Origin: Vagococcus coleopterorum
Lineage (GTDB): Bacteria; Bacillota; Bacilli; Lactobacillales; Vagococcaceae
Assembly: GCF_011303955.1 (NCBI RefSeq)
Contig: NZ_CP049886.1
Location: 1,436,001 to 1,500,000 of the forward strand
Length of the DNA: 64,000 nt
Reading direction: 5' to 3'
Shown here one piece after another: positions 36,472 to 46,854 of this stretch; the stretch's first letter is position 1; the number at the start of each line of letters is the position of its first letter. The translations under genes were made by a program, and so were the position numbers. The notes below the pieces were generated by a model, which saw only the letters and a program-made list of their open reading frames with translations, was not told where the DNA came from and did not search any database.

Positions 36472-39114
36472 TTATTTTTTAAGTGTCGCAATCCGTTCTT
36501 TAACTGCCGCTTGTTTTTCTAAGTAATCTTTTTCTTTTTCACGTTCACCTGCTACAACTGCTTCTGGAGCGCCTGCAACAAAACGTTCATTTGATAATTT
36601 ACCTTGAACCATCTTCACTTCTTTAGTCCATTTTTCTAATTCTTTTTCAAGACGAGCAATTTCTTCATCAATGTTGATTAAGTCTGCTAATGGTAAGTAA
36701 ATTTCTGCGCCTGTGATGACAGCACTCATGGCTAATTCAGGGGCTTCAATACTTGGTGAAATTTCTAACTCTTCTGGGTTACAGAAACGTTCGATGTAGT
36801 TTGTATTCTCTTTCAAGAAACCTTCTGCATCTTCGTCAGTTGTTTTAATTAATAAGGTAATTTGTTTTGATAATGGTGTATTCACTTCTGAACGAATATT
36901 ACGAACTGAACGAATTAACTCTTTAAGAATTTCCATTCCTTCAGCTGCTTTTGTATCAGATAAGTCAGCGTTGACTGTTGGGTAATCTGCAATCACAATC
37001 GACTCACCTTGATGTGGAATTTTTTCCCAAATGGCTTCTGTTACGAATGGCATAATTGGGTGTAATAAACGCGTGATGTTATCTAAAACATAAACTAAAA
37101 TACTACGAGTCATTTGTTTTTGCGTTTCATCTTCGCCGTAAAGAACTTCTTTACTCATTTCAATATACCAGTCACAGAAATCATCCCAGATGAAGTTGTA
37201 TAAATGACGACCTGCCTCACCAAATTCAAACTTCTCGAATTGGGTATTTACACGTTCAATCGTTTCATTTAAACGCGTTAAAATCCAACGGTCAGCCACT
37301 GTTTTGTGTCCTTCTAAGTTGATATCTTCATAAGTGAAATCTTCTGTATTCATTAAGACGAAACGGCTAGCATTCCAAATTTTGTTAATGAAGTTCCAAG
37401 AAGCATCCATCTTATCGTAGCTGAAACGCATATCTTGACCTGGTGTTGATCCTGTTGATAAGAACCAACGCAAGGCATCGGCACCATATTTTTCAATCAC
37501 ATCCATCGGATCAATTCCGTTACCTAGTGATTTACTCATCTTACGACCATCTTCAGCACGAATTAAGCCGTGGATTAAAACATTTTCAAATGGTGCTTTG
37601 TCAGTAAATTCTAAACTTTGGAAAATCATGCGACTTACCCAGAAGAAGATAATGTCATAACCTGTTACTAATGTTGAGTTAGGGAAATAACGTTTATAAT
37701 CTGGATTTTCTTCATCTGGCCAGCCCATTCCTGAGAATGGGAATAAAGCAGAACTGAACCATGTATCAAGGACGTCTTCATCTTGATTCCAGTTTTCAAT
37801 ATCAGCAGGTGCTTCTTCACCCACGTACATTTCACCCGTTTCTTTGTGATACCATGCTGGAATACGGTGGCCCCACCATAATTGACGAGAGATACACCAG
37901 TCATGAACATTTTCCATCCAAGTTGAGAATGTATTTTCAAAACGCGGCGGGAAGAATTCAACTTTGTCATCTGTCTCTTGGTTATCCATTGCTTTTTTAG
38001 CCAGTGGTTCCATTTTAACAAACCATTGTGTCGAAAGACGTGGTTCAACAACCACACCACTACGTTCTGAATGTCCCACACTGTGAGTCATTTTTTCAAT
38101 CTTAACTAAACGACCTGCGGCATCTAAATCAGCAATGATTGCTTTACGGGCTTCAAAACGATCCATACCTTCATACTTGCCGCCTAATTCATTGATAGAA
38201 CCATCTTCATCCATCACGTTAACACGTGGTAAGTCATGACGGTTACCGACCTCAAAGTCATTCGGATCGTGGGCTGGTGTGATTTTTACAACTCCAGTTC
38301 CAAAATCCATCTCAACATAGTCATCTGCAACAACAGGAATTTCTTTATTTAATAAAGGTAAGATAACATTTTTTCCAATTAAGTGTTGGTAACGTTCATC
38401 ATCAGGGTGAACAGCAACAGCTGTATCCCCTAACATTGTTTCAGGACGAGTTGTGGCAATCTCAACACTGTCACCACTGCCATCAGCAATCAGATAGCTC
38501 ATGTGGTAGAAAGCACCTTCCACATCTTTATGAATCACTTCAATATCTGATAAAGCTGTTTTCGCTTTTGGATCCCAGTTGATGATAAATTCACCACGGT
38601 AAATCAAGTCTTTTTCATAAAGTTTAACAAAGACTTTCTTAACCGCATCTGACAGTCCGTCATCCAACGTGAAACGCTCACGGTCGTAGTCGACAGAAAT
38701 ACCGACTTTGCCCCATTGCTCACGGATATGTCCAGCGTATTCTTCTTTCCATTCCCATGTTTTATCTAAGAATTTTTCACGGCCCAAGTCATAACGAGAA
38801 ATACCTTCTTCAGCTAATTTTCCTTCTACTTTTGCTTGCGTTGCAATCCCAGCATGGTCCATCCCTGGCAACCATAATGTGTCATACCCTTGCATACGTT
38901 TGTGACGAATAATAATATCTTGCAGTGTTGTATCCCAAGCGTGACCTAAGTGTAATTTACCTGTTACGTTTGGTGGTGGAATGACGATTGAATATGGTTC
39001 TGCATTGGGATCTTCACTTGGTTTAAAACGTCCTTCTGCTACCCATTTAGCATAACGTCCTGCTTCAACGGCATTGGGTTCATATTTTGGTGCTAAGTTT
39101 TTATCTTCTGACAT
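36472..39114 (-). CDS. valS: Valyl-tRNA synthetase
   Basis: This class I synthetase charges tRNA-Val. The 880 residues contain [14 protein letters not shown] (HIGH motif, near 47-60), the editing domain with [17 protein letters not shown] near 525, and a C-terminal coiled coil ([13 protein letters not shown]). The gene is preceded by a T-box leader. Confidence 0.97.
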   Translation of the reverse strand: MSEDKNLAPKYEPNAVEAGRYAKWVAEGRFKPSEDPNAEPYSIVIPPPNVTGKLHLGHAWDTTLQDIIIRHKRMQGYDTLWLPGMDHAGIATQAKVEGKLAEEGISRYDLGREKFLDKTWEWKEEYAGHIREQWGKVGISVDYDRERFTLDDGLSDAVKKVFVKLYEKDLIYRGEFIINWDPKAKTALSDIEVIHKDVEGAFYHMSYLIADGSGDSVEIATTRPETMLGDTAVAVHPDDERYQHLIGKNVILPLLNKEIPVVADDYVEMDFGTGVVKITPAHDPNDFEVGNRHDLPRVNVMDEDGSINELGGKYEGMDRFEARKAIIADLDAAGRLVKIEKMTHSVGHSERSGVVVEPRLSTQWFVKMEPLAKKAMDNQETDDKVEFFPPRFENTFSTWMENVHDWCISRQLWWGHRIPAWYHKETGEMYVGEEAPADIENWNQDEDVLDTWFSSALFPFSGMGWPDEENPDYKRYFPNSTLVTGYDIIFFWVSRMIFQSLEFTDKAPFENVLIHGLIRAEDGRKMSKSLGNGIDPMDVIEKYGADALRWFLSTGSTPGQDMRFSYDKMDASWNFINKIWNASRFVLMNTEDFTYEDINLEGHKTVADRWILTRLNETIERVNTQFEKFEFGEAGRHLYNFIWDDFCDWYIEMSKEVLYGEDETQKQMTRSILVYVLDNITRLLHPIMPFVTEAIWEKIPHQGESIVIADYPTVNADLSDTKAAEGMEILKELIRSVRNIRSEVNTPLSKQITLLIKTTDEDAEGFLKENTNYIERFCNPEELEISPSIEAPELAMSAVITGAEIYLPLADLINIDEEIARLEKELEKWTKEVKMVQGKLSNERFVAGAPEAVVAGEREKEKDYLEKQAAVKERIATLKK

Positions 39115-39166
39115 ACTACCCCTTCTTTCTGTCTTGTTTATTTAATAGTCTGATGACAATGATCAT

Positions 39167-39408
39167 AAAAAAAAGCCCTAAAACACACCTGTGTTTTAGG
39201 GCGAATTAACGCGGTACCACCTAAATTATAGACTAAGTCTATTTCTCTAAGTGAGTTAACGATCACGAATCGGAATGACTTACTTTTAGTTCAGTCACTC
39301 GACGATTAAGCTACCTTCACTTCTTTAGAAATAAAAATCTTTCAGCCGGGGATTTTTTCTCTAGCATTTCTGACAGAAGTTACTCCTCTTAATCATTGTC
39401 TTGTGTAT
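39167..39408 (-). promoter_or_regulatory. Valine T-box riboswitch
   Basis: The T-box GGTGGTACCGCG (complement at 39210-39221) is followed by a terminator, GCCCTAAAACACA with TGTGTTTTAGGGC and eight T's (39167-39202). About 180 bases of Stem I and linker lie upstream. Valine specificity is inferred from valS; I did not fold Stem I. Confidence 0.93.
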
Positions 39409-39409
39409 T

Positions 39410-39438
39410 ATTTTACACGGAAGACACTGATTCGTCAA
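39410..39438 (-). promoter_or_regulatory. valS T-box promoter
   Basis: TTGACG (39433-39438), 17 bases, TAAAAT (39410-39415). Confidence 0.75.
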
Positions 39439-39449
39439 TCTGGATAATC

Positions 39450-39944
39450 TTAGATTAAGCTGTTCACAATATCTAACGCCGCACGGTAATTTGGTTCTTC
39501 TGAAACTTCCTCTGAGACTTTCACATAAGCAACTTGACCATTAGTATCCAATACAATTAGCGCTCGTGTATCAAAGTCTTTTTCAGCTAAATACAAGCCA
39601 TAAGCTTTACCAAATTCACGATCTTCATCTCGTAACATGGTCATTGTGACACCTTCTGAAGCACACCAATTAGCTTGCGTTTCTTTAGAATCCGTCGAAA
39701 CTGTCACCAAGTTTACCTCAGGCATATTGCCAGCTTCTTGATTAAAACGTTTTGTTTGCAACTGACAGATGCGCGTTTCAATTGCTGGTACCACACTAAT
39801 AATCGTTGGCTTCCCTTGGAAATCAGCTAAAGTTTTAACTGTGTCCTCTAAATCTTGCATCTTGAAATCAGGAGCTTGGGCTCCTACTGAAACAGGTTGA
39901 CCTGGCAAAGTAAACTCTTCACCTTTAATTGAAATTTTCATCAT
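39450..39944 (-). CDS. tpx: Thiol peroxidase (atypical 2-Cys peroxiredoxin)
   Basis: Tpx reduces peroxides with thioredoxin. The 164 residues have the peroxidatic site as SVVPAIETRICQLQT, with T-x-x-C intact, and the resolving cysteine in ANWCASEG. Two ATGs in tandem (39944 and 39941) follow AAGGAGGG; either may start. A TATAAT lies about 40 bases upstream. Confidence 0.94.
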   Translation of the reverse strand: MMKISIKGEEFTLPGQPVSVGAQAPDFKMQDLEDTVKTLADFQGKPTIISVVPAIETRICQLQTKRFNQEAGNMPEVNLVTVSTDSKETQANWCASEGVTMTMLRDEDREFGKAYGLYLAEKDFDTRALIVLDTNGQVAYVKVSEEVSEEPNYRAALDIVNSLI

Positions 39945-40008
39945 AACGCCCTCCTTTTCTTATCTTAATTATAGAACTAAGGAATCCGATTGACTATTAA
40001 TCTGCTTA

Positions 40009-40677
40009 CTACTGATTACTAAAATTAAATTGGTGATTCGAACTAAAATTCTCATCAAAGTATATTAAGGTTTGTAGTTCCGTCGTTAAATCTATGTATT
40101 GAACTTTAACATTATCTGGCACTGTCACACGTCCTGGAGCAAAGTTTAAGATGGCGGTAATGCCTGCCTCTACCATGTGATTAACAGCATCTTGTGAATA
40201 TTTGCTTGGCACTGTCGAGATAGCGGTAGTGATTCCCTTAGCTTTAATCACTTTGCTAAAATCTTTAACACTTTGAACTTCAATTCCATTAACCATCGTG
40301 CCAATGATTTCTGGGTTATTATCAAATATAGCTTCTATTTGTAAATTGTCATTACGACGGAAATTATTTTTCGCTAATGCTTTCCCTAAATCTCCAGCTC
40401 CCACAACTGCTAGCGGTTTCTTAACCTGAGTATTTAAAATGTGGCCAAACACTTCGATCAGATAAGATACATCATAACCATAGCCACTTCTGCCTAACTC
40501 CCCAAAATGAGAAAAATCTCGGCGAATGGTTGCTGATGGGATTTGAATCAGCTGACTAAATTCTTGAGATTTAATTCTTTCAACATTGGATTCTGCTAAT
40601 GTTCTTAAGTATCGGTAATACAAAGGTATACGTTTTGCTGTGGCGTTTGGGATTTTTAATTCTGCTTCTACTGCCAT
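40009..40677 (-). CDS. rex: Redox-sensing repressor Rex
   Basis: Rex senses the NADH/NAD+ ratio and represses fermentation and respiration genes. The 222 residues have a winged helix (ATAKRIPLYYRYL, IPSATIRRDFSHFGELG) and a Rossmann fold (VVGAGDLGKALA near 90). The ATG follows AAGGAGTGAGA. The promoter TTGCTA-17-TACACT overlaps several TTGTGAA/TTCACA half-sites. Confidence 0.95.
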   Translation of the reverse strand: MAVEAELKIPNATAKRIPLYYRYLRTLAESNVERIKSQEFSQLIQIPSATIRRDFSHFGELGRSGYGYDVSYLIEVFGHILNTQVKKPLAVVGAGDLGKALAKNNFRRNDNLQIEAIFDNNPEIIGTMVNGIEVQSVKDFSKVIKAKGITTAISTVPSKYSQDAVNHMVEAGITAILNFAPGRVTVPDNVKVQYIDLTTELQTLIYFDENFSSNHQFNFSNQ

Positions 40678-40700
40678 CTTCTCACTCCTTTGTTAAACTT

Positions 40701-40753
40701 TTCACATTACAAGTGTACCATTCTTGTGAAACATTAGCAATCACTCTTCACAA
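40701..40753 (-). promoter_or_regulatory. rex promoter with Rex-like half-sites
   Basis: A TTGCTA -35 and a TACACT -10 with 17-base spacing lie in this stretch. TTCACA at 40701-40706, TTGTGAA at 40724-40730 and TTCACAA at 40747-40753 resemble halves of the Rex site, but the inverted pair is 16 bases apart rather than the usual few. Autoregulation is possible, not shown. Confidence 0.4.
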
Positions 40754-40756
40754 ACA

Positions 40757-40790
40757 AAAAAAGACCGAGCTAAGCTCAGTCTTTTATAGT
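40757..40790 (-). terminator. thiI terminator
   Basis: AAAGACTGAGC and GCTCGGTCTTT form a stem followed by seven T's on the minus strand. Confidence 0.85.
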
Positions 40791-42001
40791 AAATCATCAA
40801 ATTCATCTTGATCACCAGCTAAATAGCGTTGACCAGATTGTATTTCAGTAATTTTAATACCTGCAACAGCACGTGCAACTAATCCTTCAACATCCATCCG
40901 TTCTTCCATAGCAATTGCACGATCCAAACGTGGTTTTGTTTTGGGCTTTGGCGGCGCAAAGATTGTGCAACAATCTTCAAATGGTTGAATAGCTAAATCA
41001 AACGTATCAATTTTTTCAGCTACTTCAATAATTTCATTTTTATCCATCGCAACGACGGGTCGAATAATCGGTGTTGTTGTCACATCATTAATGGCAATCA
41101 TGCTATGCAATGTTTGTGAGGCAACTTGCCCTAAAGATTCACCATTAAAGATGGCTAAACCTTTGCGTTGTTTCATAATTTCATCTGTAATACGCAGCAT
41201 GAACCGACGCGTAATGGTCATCAAATAACCTTCATCAACAGACTTTTTAATTTCTTCTTGAATCTCAGTAAACGGCACTTCAATAAACTGAATACTTCCG
41301 ACATAAGGTACTAGTTTTACGGTTAGATCTTTAGCTTTATCTAAAGCTTGTTGACTTGTATAAGGTGGACTATGGAAATGAACGGCTTCAATTTCAACCC
41401 CACGCTTCATCGCTAAGTAGCCTGCAACGGGTGAGTCAATCCCACCAGATAACATCAACATCCCACGACCACTAGAACCAACAGGTAAACCACCTGCTCC
41501 TTTGATTGTCTCACATGATAAGTAAGCACCATCCATACGAATTTCCACACGCATGGTAATATCAGGATTTTTCATCTTCACATCAATTTCAGGAATAGCC
41601 TGAATCACGTGATAACCAACTTCACGGTTCAATTCATTGGTATCTAATTCAAAATCATGATCGGCACGACGAGCATTCACTTTGAAACTCATCCCCGGTT
41701 GGTAGTGTTCTTTCACCATCTCTACCGCTGTTTGATAAATCGTATCCAAATCTTTCTCCACACGAATCGCTGGTGAAAAGTTTTGGATCCCGAAGATTGG
41801 TTTTAAGGCATTTAAAACACCTGCGCTATCTGCACCATTTAATAATAAATGCATCCGGTCACGTTCACCATGAACTTTAACTTCAGGAAAAGCATGCAGC
41901 GCTTTTTTAACGTTTGTTGCTAAAATACGAATAAAAATACGTTTGTTTTTTCCTTTTGTTGATAGCTCACCATAACGGACCATTACTTCTGTATAGTTCA
42001 T
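40784..42001 (-). CDS. thiI: tRNA 4-thiouridine synthase ThiI
   Basis: ThiI adenylates and thiolates U8 of tRNA and can supply sulfur for thiazole. The 405 residues have the THUMP domain (about 60-165) and the PP-loop [17 protein letters not shown] near 183. They end soon after [12 protein letters not shown], without the rhodanese domain of the E. coli protein, as is usual in Firmicutes. The cysteine desulfurase gene lies 14 bases upstream, so sulfur donor and user are cotranscribed. Confidence 0.95.
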   Translation of the reverse strand: MNYTEVMVRYGELSTKGKNKRIFIRILATNVKKALHAFPEVKVHGERDRMHLLLNGADSAGVLNALKPIFGIQNFSPAIRVEKDLDTIYQTAVEMVKEHYQPGMSFKVNARRADHDFELDTNELNREVGYHVIQAIPEIDVKMKNPDITMRVEIRMDGAYLSCETIKGAGGLPVGSSGRGMLMLSGGIDSPVAGYLAMKRGVEIEAVHFHSPPYTSQQALDKAKDLTVKLVPYVGSIQFIEVPFTEIQEEIKKSVDEGYLMTITRRFMLRITDEIMKQRKGLAIFNGESLGQVASQTLHSMIAINDVTTTPIIRPVVAMDKNEIIEVAEKIDTFDLAIQPFEDCCTIFAPPKPKTKPRLDRAIAMEERMDVEGLVARAVAGIKITEIQSGQRYLAGDQDEFDDLL

Positions 42002-42015
42002 CTATTTCATCCTAA

Positions 42016-43164
42016 CTAGTTATTAATTTTTGAAAATTTTTCTTGTAATTGATTAAAGGCCACCATGAACTGCTCTGCTTCCACCATTGTTGTATCCGCA
42101 TTGATACTTAAACGAACAGCTGTAATTGCTTTGGCTTCAGGCACCGCCATAGCAGATAAGGTACTGCCAGACACTTTACTCTTACTTGAGCAAGCGCTGG
42201 TTGTAGAAATAATAATATCTTTCGTTTCAAAAGCGTGAACTAATACTTCACCTTTAATATCTTTCAAGCCAAAACAAACAATATGCGGTGCATAGTCCTC
42301 ATTCGCTTCAGAGAACAAGGTTACTTTGGGGTATTTTTTCAACGAGTCAATTAGATAGTCTTTGATATTTTGTTCTCGTTTATTCTTTAACTCCTGGTCT
42401 GTTAAATGCAGACGAACAGCACGCGCCATGGCAACAATCCCCGGAACATTTTCCGTCCCACTACGTTGTTGACTTTCTTGACCACCACCGTTTAATAGCG
42501 GTTCAATTCGACGCCCTTTTTTCCAATAAATAAAACCAGTTCCTTTTGGTCCATGGAATTTATGAGCTGAGAAAGTCACAAAATCCACTCGCTTTGTCAA
42601 GAAACGACTTGTTGGGATTTTACCTAATCCTTGAACAGCATCGACATGAAAATGAGTTGTTGGATGCTCCTTCAATAAATCACCAATTTCTCGAATCGGT
42701 TGAACAGCCCCTACCTCATTGTTGACTGCCATAACTGATACTAAAATTGTATCTGGTCGTAATAATTCTTTTACTTTATCTACACGAACTTGACCACGTT
42801 CATCAACTGGTGCCACACTGACTTCAAATCCTAAATCAGTTAACTGCAGCGCTGCGGCTGACACAGCACTGTGTTCCACAGCAGAAATAATAATGTGTTT
42901 ACCAAAGTCAGCCTTAGCTAAGGCTGTTCCCTTGATAATCCAGTTATTTCCTTCTGTTCCTCCACTAGTGAAAAAAATCTCACTTGGATCAACTGCCAAC
43001 ATTTCGGCAATCTGTTTACGTGACTCATTTAACAAGCGACTGGCTTGGTTTCCTAAGCGATGTAAACTTGATGGGTTGCCAAGTATCCGTTGACTTGTTT
43101 TTACATACGTATCTAAAACTGCAGGATGAACCGCAGTTGTGGCACTATTGTCAAAATAGATCAT
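42016..43164 (-). CDS. Cysteine desulfurase (NifS/IscS-like, ThiI partner)
   Basis: The ATG at 43164 follows GAGGTGG; the GTG at 43173 is part of that site. This PLP enzyme of 382 residues has YFDNSATT at the start, the PLP lysine in SAHKFHGPKGTGF near 200, and the active-site cysteine in ACSSKSKVSG near 325. Pairing with thiI (as with nifZ-thiI in B. subtilis) suggests it feeds sulfur to 4-thiouridine rather than Fe-S clusters. Confidence 0.92.
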   Translation of the reverse strand: MIYFDNSATTAVHPAVLDTYVKTSQRILGNPSSLHRLGNQASRLLNESRKQIAEMLAVDPSEIFFTSGGTEGNNWIIKGTALAKADFGKHIIISAVEHSAVSAAALQLTDLGFEVSVAPVDERGQVRVDKVKELLRPDTILVSVMAVNNEVGAVQPIREIGDLLKEHPTTHFHVDAVQGLGKIPTSRFLTKRVDFVTFSAHKFHGPKGTGFIYWKKGRRIEPLLNGGGQESQQRSGTENVPGIVAMARAVRLHLTDQELKNKREQNIKDYLIDSLKKYPKVTLFSEANEDYAPHIVCFGLKDIKGEVLVHAFETKDIIISTTSACSSKSKVSGSTLSAMAVPEAKAITAVRLSINADTTMVEAEQFMVAFNQLQEKFSKINN

Positions 43165-43258
43165 TTTATCCACCTCTATTTATATTCTCTCTAGGCTGAT
43201 TAAAGCACTACTTATTATAGTCTTTATCTGTCTTAATATCAATGCGACACATTTAAAA

Positions 43259-43293
43259 CAAAAAGAAAAAGGAGAGCCTTTTAGCCCTCCTTA
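43259..43293 (-). terminator. ezrA terminator
   Basis: AAGGAGGGC and GCTCTCCTT form a stem with a T-rich tail on the minus strand. Confidence 0.85.
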
Positions 43294-43297
43294 TGTT

Positions 43298-45028
43298 TTA
43301 AAATTGTGTGTTATTTCCTTTAGTACTGAAGTATGCTGCTTCAATACGTTTGAAAGCACCTGGCTCAACTTGTTCTAAAGCAACGCCAATCTCATCCAAG
43401 GCATCGTTGTAGCGGTGCTCTTCAGTGAATAGTTCATAGCTTTTAGTCACAGCTTCTGCCATGTCTTCATCCGTCATACGGTAACGGTTTGAATATTGTA
43501 ACATTTGTTCAGTTAGCGCTGCGCTATCAATTAATTCTTCTGTTTTATCATCTAACATTTGGATGTCTTCTTCACAGAATGAAACCAATTGATTGATGCG
43601 ATCCATATCGATACGCATTTTGTTTAATTCATGACTTAATTCTTCAATTCTATCTGTTGCCACATAGAAGAAGTCTAAGTAATCTTTCGGCAAACCTGGT
43701 AAACGTTGTTTATCCACTTTACGTTTGATGGCACGCATATCAAATTCAAATGTATCGATTTTACTTTGAGCCATTTTTTCACCTTCACGCATCTCAGTCA
43801 CCGATTCGTTAATAGCGATTTGATTGTTTTCCACTTCATCTAAAGCTTCTAAATGGTTTTTAATTTCAAACTCAGCATCACTGTAAACAACAGTATTTTT
43901 GTTGATTTTTTCTTCTGTTTCTTTAAATGCTTTAGCGATGTTATCAACTTGTTTTTCGAACTCTTCAGCACGACCTTGTTCATTGTTATTTAACGCATAT
44001 GATTGAGATACATGGTCTAATTCAATCTTTAATTGTTTGTTGTTTTTACTAATGTGTTCAATGTACTCATTTGTTGTTTTAACATTTTTATCAACAAATT
44101 GTTTTGATTCAATCTCTTGCTCCATGATGTTGTATAACCCATCAATTTGTTCAGCGATTGCTTCATTTTCAGATTTAACTAATTCTAAATCCATTTCTTT
44201 TAAATTATTAACGTTCTTACCAATTTTTTGGTTAACTTCTTTAATTTGTTCTTCAATCTTAACTTCTGGGAATTGATATTTTTGTTTAACTAATGTTTCA
44301 TGACCACTAACGATTTCTTTCATTTGAATTGGAAACTCTTGATCCAACTCTTCAAAGTAACCTGGGATGACTGTCATTTTTTCTTCTAAAGCTTTAGCTT
44401 GTTCTTCAGCCTCTGCTAAAACTAAACCAGCTTCCATTGGATCACCAGACGTATTTAAAGCTACAAATGATTTGAATTGGTTATCGATGCTATCAATTTC
44501 TTTTTTCAAACTTTCGATAGCTGGTCCAAATTTCGCTTCTTCTTCAGTGATTTGTGTTTTAACTTCTTCATATTTATCTAATGCTTCTTGTACTGCTACT
44601 GAGTTTTCGGCTTCACGGTCACGTAAATATTTCAAACCAACACGGATATCCGCTACTTTTGATTCCATCGAATCCATTGTTTCTTCTGCATCAACAATCG
44701 CTTTCTTCACGCCACCAAATTTAAATGTTTGGTTTAAGTTTTCTGCATCGAAGATTTTTGTTTCTAATTCGGCAAATGAGGCCGTTGATAAATCTGACCA
44801 TTTTTCTTGCCATTCACGGAATGTATTTTGGCTTTGACCAACTAGATGCATTTGCTTCACTTCATCCACTTCTTCATTTACAGGCAATTCAAATAATGAC
44901 ATTTTACGTTCTTCTAATTCTTTTAATCGCCCTTCATTTTTTCGTCTCACAATAAACGCTGCAAGATAAGCTACTGCCGCAATTAGAATAATCGCTAGAA
45001 ATATCCATAAGATTGTATTTGATTTCAT
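43298..45028 (-). CDS. ezrA: Septation ring formation regulator EzrA
   Basis: EzrA is a membrane-anchored regulator of FtsZ ring assembly. The ATG at 45028 lies eight bases after GGAGG; the ATG at 45043 overlaps that site. The 576 residues have one N-terminal membrane helix (about 6-26), then spectrin-like coiled coils throughout, and end with the family-typical IEAAYFSTKG. An extended -10 (TGATATACT) lies about 60 bases upstream. Confidence 0.95.
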   Translation of the reverse strand: MKSNTILWIFLAIILIAAVAYLAAFIVRRKNEGRLKELEERKMSLFELPVNEEVDEVKQMHLVGQSQNTFREWQEKWSDLSTASFAELETKIFDAENLNQTFKFGGVKKAIVDAEETMDSMESKVADIRVGLKYLRDREAENSVAVQEALDKYEEVKTQITEEEAKFGPAIESLKKEIDSIDNQFKSFVALNTSGDPMEAGLVLAEAEEQAKALEEKMTVIPGYFEELDQEFPIQMKEIVSGHETLVKQKYQFPEVKIEEQIKEVNQKIGKNVNNLKEMDLELVKSENEAIAEQIDGLYNIMEQEIESKQFVDKNVKTTNEYIEHISKNNKQLKIELDHVSQSYALNNNEQGRAEEFEKQVDNIAKAFKETEEKINKNTVVYSDAEFEIKNHLEALDEVENNQIAINESVTEMREGEKMAQSKIDTFEFDMRAIKRKVDKQRLPGLPKDYLDFFYVATDRIEELSHELNKMRIDMDRINQLVSFCEEDIQMLDDKTEELIDSAALTEQMLQYSNRYRMTDEDMAEAVTKSYELFTEEHRYNDALDEIGVALEQVEPGAFKRIEAAYFSTKGNNTQF

Positions 45029-45044
45029 TTTTGTTTCCTCCATC

Positions 45045-45383
45045 GCTTTTTTAAACTCAGTTTCAGCAAGCTTTTAATTATTAATTTTAGTATATCATAT
45101 TGTTTATTTTCTATCATAAAAAGAACATACTCAGACTTAATAAATTATACACATAATGTCTAAAAAATGCTAGCTTCAACCCGAAAAAATTAGAAATTGA
45201 ACAGTTCTATTCAAACCTTTTTTAATCTCCTATAAAAAAACTTTTAATTGCCTTTACTACCTTGGGATAAATTCATCATTTTCTCAATGAATTCTTATTT
45301 ATAAAATACTGTATGTAATCGTTTTTTTTGTTATAATCAGACTAATGATTTATGACAATAAATAACAAGAAAGTTGGGATGAC
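45045..45383. promoter_or_regulatory. Divergent ezrA/ansA promoter region
   Basis: This 340-base gap has no convincing ORF. It holds the ezrA extended -10 (TATACT at 45089-45094, minus) and a further minus-strand TATAAT near 45145. An imperfect 18-base inverted repeat, TTGAACAG-TT-CTATTCAA, lies at 45197-45214. The ansA promoter has an extended -10 TATAAT at 45332-45337 (plus). Confidence 0.45.
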
Positions 45384-46358
45384 ATGAAACGTATTTTAGT
45401 CTTGCACACAGGCGGAACAATTGCCATGGCAGAAGATAGCCAAACTGGTGAAGTGTCGACTGAGCAAAGCAATCCATTATTAAATTTCTCAAACATGAAT
45501 GATACAGAAACCGAATTAATCGTTGAGGACTTTTTATATGTCCCTTCTCCACATATTACACCAGAGCACATGCTTGCTCTAAAAGAACGCGTTGCAAAAG
45601 CCGCTACTGAAAACTTTGCTGGCGTTGTGATTACTCACGGAACAGACACATTAGAAGAAACAGCTTATTTCTTAGATATTACCGTTGGCGACCTATTACC
45701 AATCGTTGTCACTGGCGCGATGCGCTCAAGTAACGAAATCGGAACGGATGGACTTTATAATTTCTTAACAGCAATTCGTGTTGCTTGTGATGACCAATCA
45801 CAAGGTAAAGGTGTCTTAGTTGTCATGAACGATGAAATTCATACAGCACGTTACGTGACTAAAACTCACACAACAAACGTCGCTACATTCAGAACACCGA
45901 CTTTTGGTCCTGTTGGATTAGTCACAAAACACAAAGTTTCATTCTATCAACAACTATTAACTAGCCATACACTTGATATTGCAAATGTATCTGCTCGTAT
46001 CCCAATTGTTAAAGCATACGCTGGTATGGATTCTGAAATCCTAGACTTACTTGCTGATAGTCAAATTGATGGTCTGGTCATCGAAGCACTTGGCGCTGGT
46101 AACCTACCACCAAAAACCGTGCCTGCTATTGAAGCAATGATTGCTAAAAATATTCCTGTCATCTTAGTCTCACGTTGTTTCAACGGTGTTGCTGAAGGGG
46201 TTTACGGTTACGAAGGTGGCGGTATCCAATTAGAGAAAAAAGGTGTTATTTTCTGTAACGGATTAAACAGCCAAAAAGCGCGTATTAAATTACTAGTTGC
46301 GCTAAATGCCAACCTAACTAAAGCCGAATTTAATGACTTTATGATTGAAAAAGTTTAA
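45384..46358 (+). CDS. ansA: Type I L-asparaginase
   Basis: The enzyme hydrolyses asparagine to aspartate and ammonia. The 324 residues begin with VLHTGGTIAMAED (first catalytic threonine) and contain VITHGTDTLEETAYFL (second threonine with the aspartate). No signal peptide is present, so it is the cytoplasmic type. It is a single-gene plus-strand unit with its own promoter and terminator. Confidence 0.95.
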   Translation: MKRILVLHTGGTIAMAEDSQTGEVSTEQSNPLLNFSNMNDTETELIVEDFLYVPSPHITPEHMLALKERVAKAATENFAGVVITHGTDTLEETAYFLDITVGDLLPIVVTGAMRSSNEIGTDGLYNFLTAIRVACDDQSQGKGVLVVMNDEIHTARYVTKTHTTNVATFRTPTFGPVGLVTKHKVSFYQQLLTSHTLDIANVSARIPIVKAYAGMDSEILDLLADSQIDGLVIEALGAGNLPPKTVPAIEAMIAKNIPVILVSRCFNGVAEGVYGYEGGGIQLEKKGVIFCNGLNSQKARIKLLVALNANLTKAEFNDFMIEKV

Positions 46359-46361
46359 AAC

Positions 46362-46393
46362 AAAAAAGCCCTTCGATAGAAGGGCTTTTTTAT
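46362..46393. terminator. Bidirectional terminator between ansA and the sprT-like gene
   Basis: AAAAAAGCCCTTC and GAAGGGCTTTTTT form a stem; the two genes converge here. Confidence 0.9.
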
Positions 46394-46854
46394 TTTATTA
46401 ATTTTAGTCGACCACCACAAGGACAGCCATAACGCCAAAGGTTAATTTTACGTTGGCGAGGAAATGCCTTGCCACATGTTTTACATTGATATAGATATTT
46501 AGGCGCACGCTTTTTCTTTTCAACTAACGGCGGCACAAAACGAGTCCCACCTGTTGCTTTTAAGAGTTCTTTAAAATCACGATCACGATGCTGATAGCCT
46601 TTCCCTTCAATGTGAAGGTGATAATGGCACAACTCATGTTTTATGACCTTAATTAACTCCTCTTCTCCATAAACTTCAACCACTTTAGGATTGAAGTCTA
46701 AATCGTGACTGCCAAGGTGATAGCGCCCACCAGTCGTTTGTAACCGACGATTATAGGTCGCATGATGTTTAAACGGTTTGCTAAAAAATTCAAGCGAGAC
46801 TGCTTCAACCATTGATTGCAGCGTTTCCTGTTTTAATAATTGTTCCGTTGTCAT
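46390..46854 (-). CDS. SprT-like zinc metalloprotein
   Basis: The 154 residues carry the zinc motif HELCHYHLH near 92-100 (HExxH type) and a C-terminal zinc ribbon CKTCGKAF ... YGCPCGG. This matches SprT-like proteins (YdcK in B. subtilis), whose bacterial role is not defined. The start overlaps the tex stop by one base, as in many Firmicutes. Confidence 0.92.
   Translation of the reverse strand: MTTEQLLKQETLQSMVEAVSLEFFSKPFKHHATYNRRLQTTGGRYHLGSHDLDFNPKVVEVYGEEELIKVIKHELCHYHLHIEGKGYQHRDRDFKELLKATGGTRFVPPLVEKKKRAPKYLYQCKTCGKAFPRQRKINLWRYGCPCGGRLKLIK

Noticed and set aside
45197-45214. Imperfect inverted repeat TTGAACAG-TT-CTATTCAA between ezrA and ansA
   Set aside because: One mismatch, AT-rich surroundings and no known regulator match; kept only as a note in the region entry.
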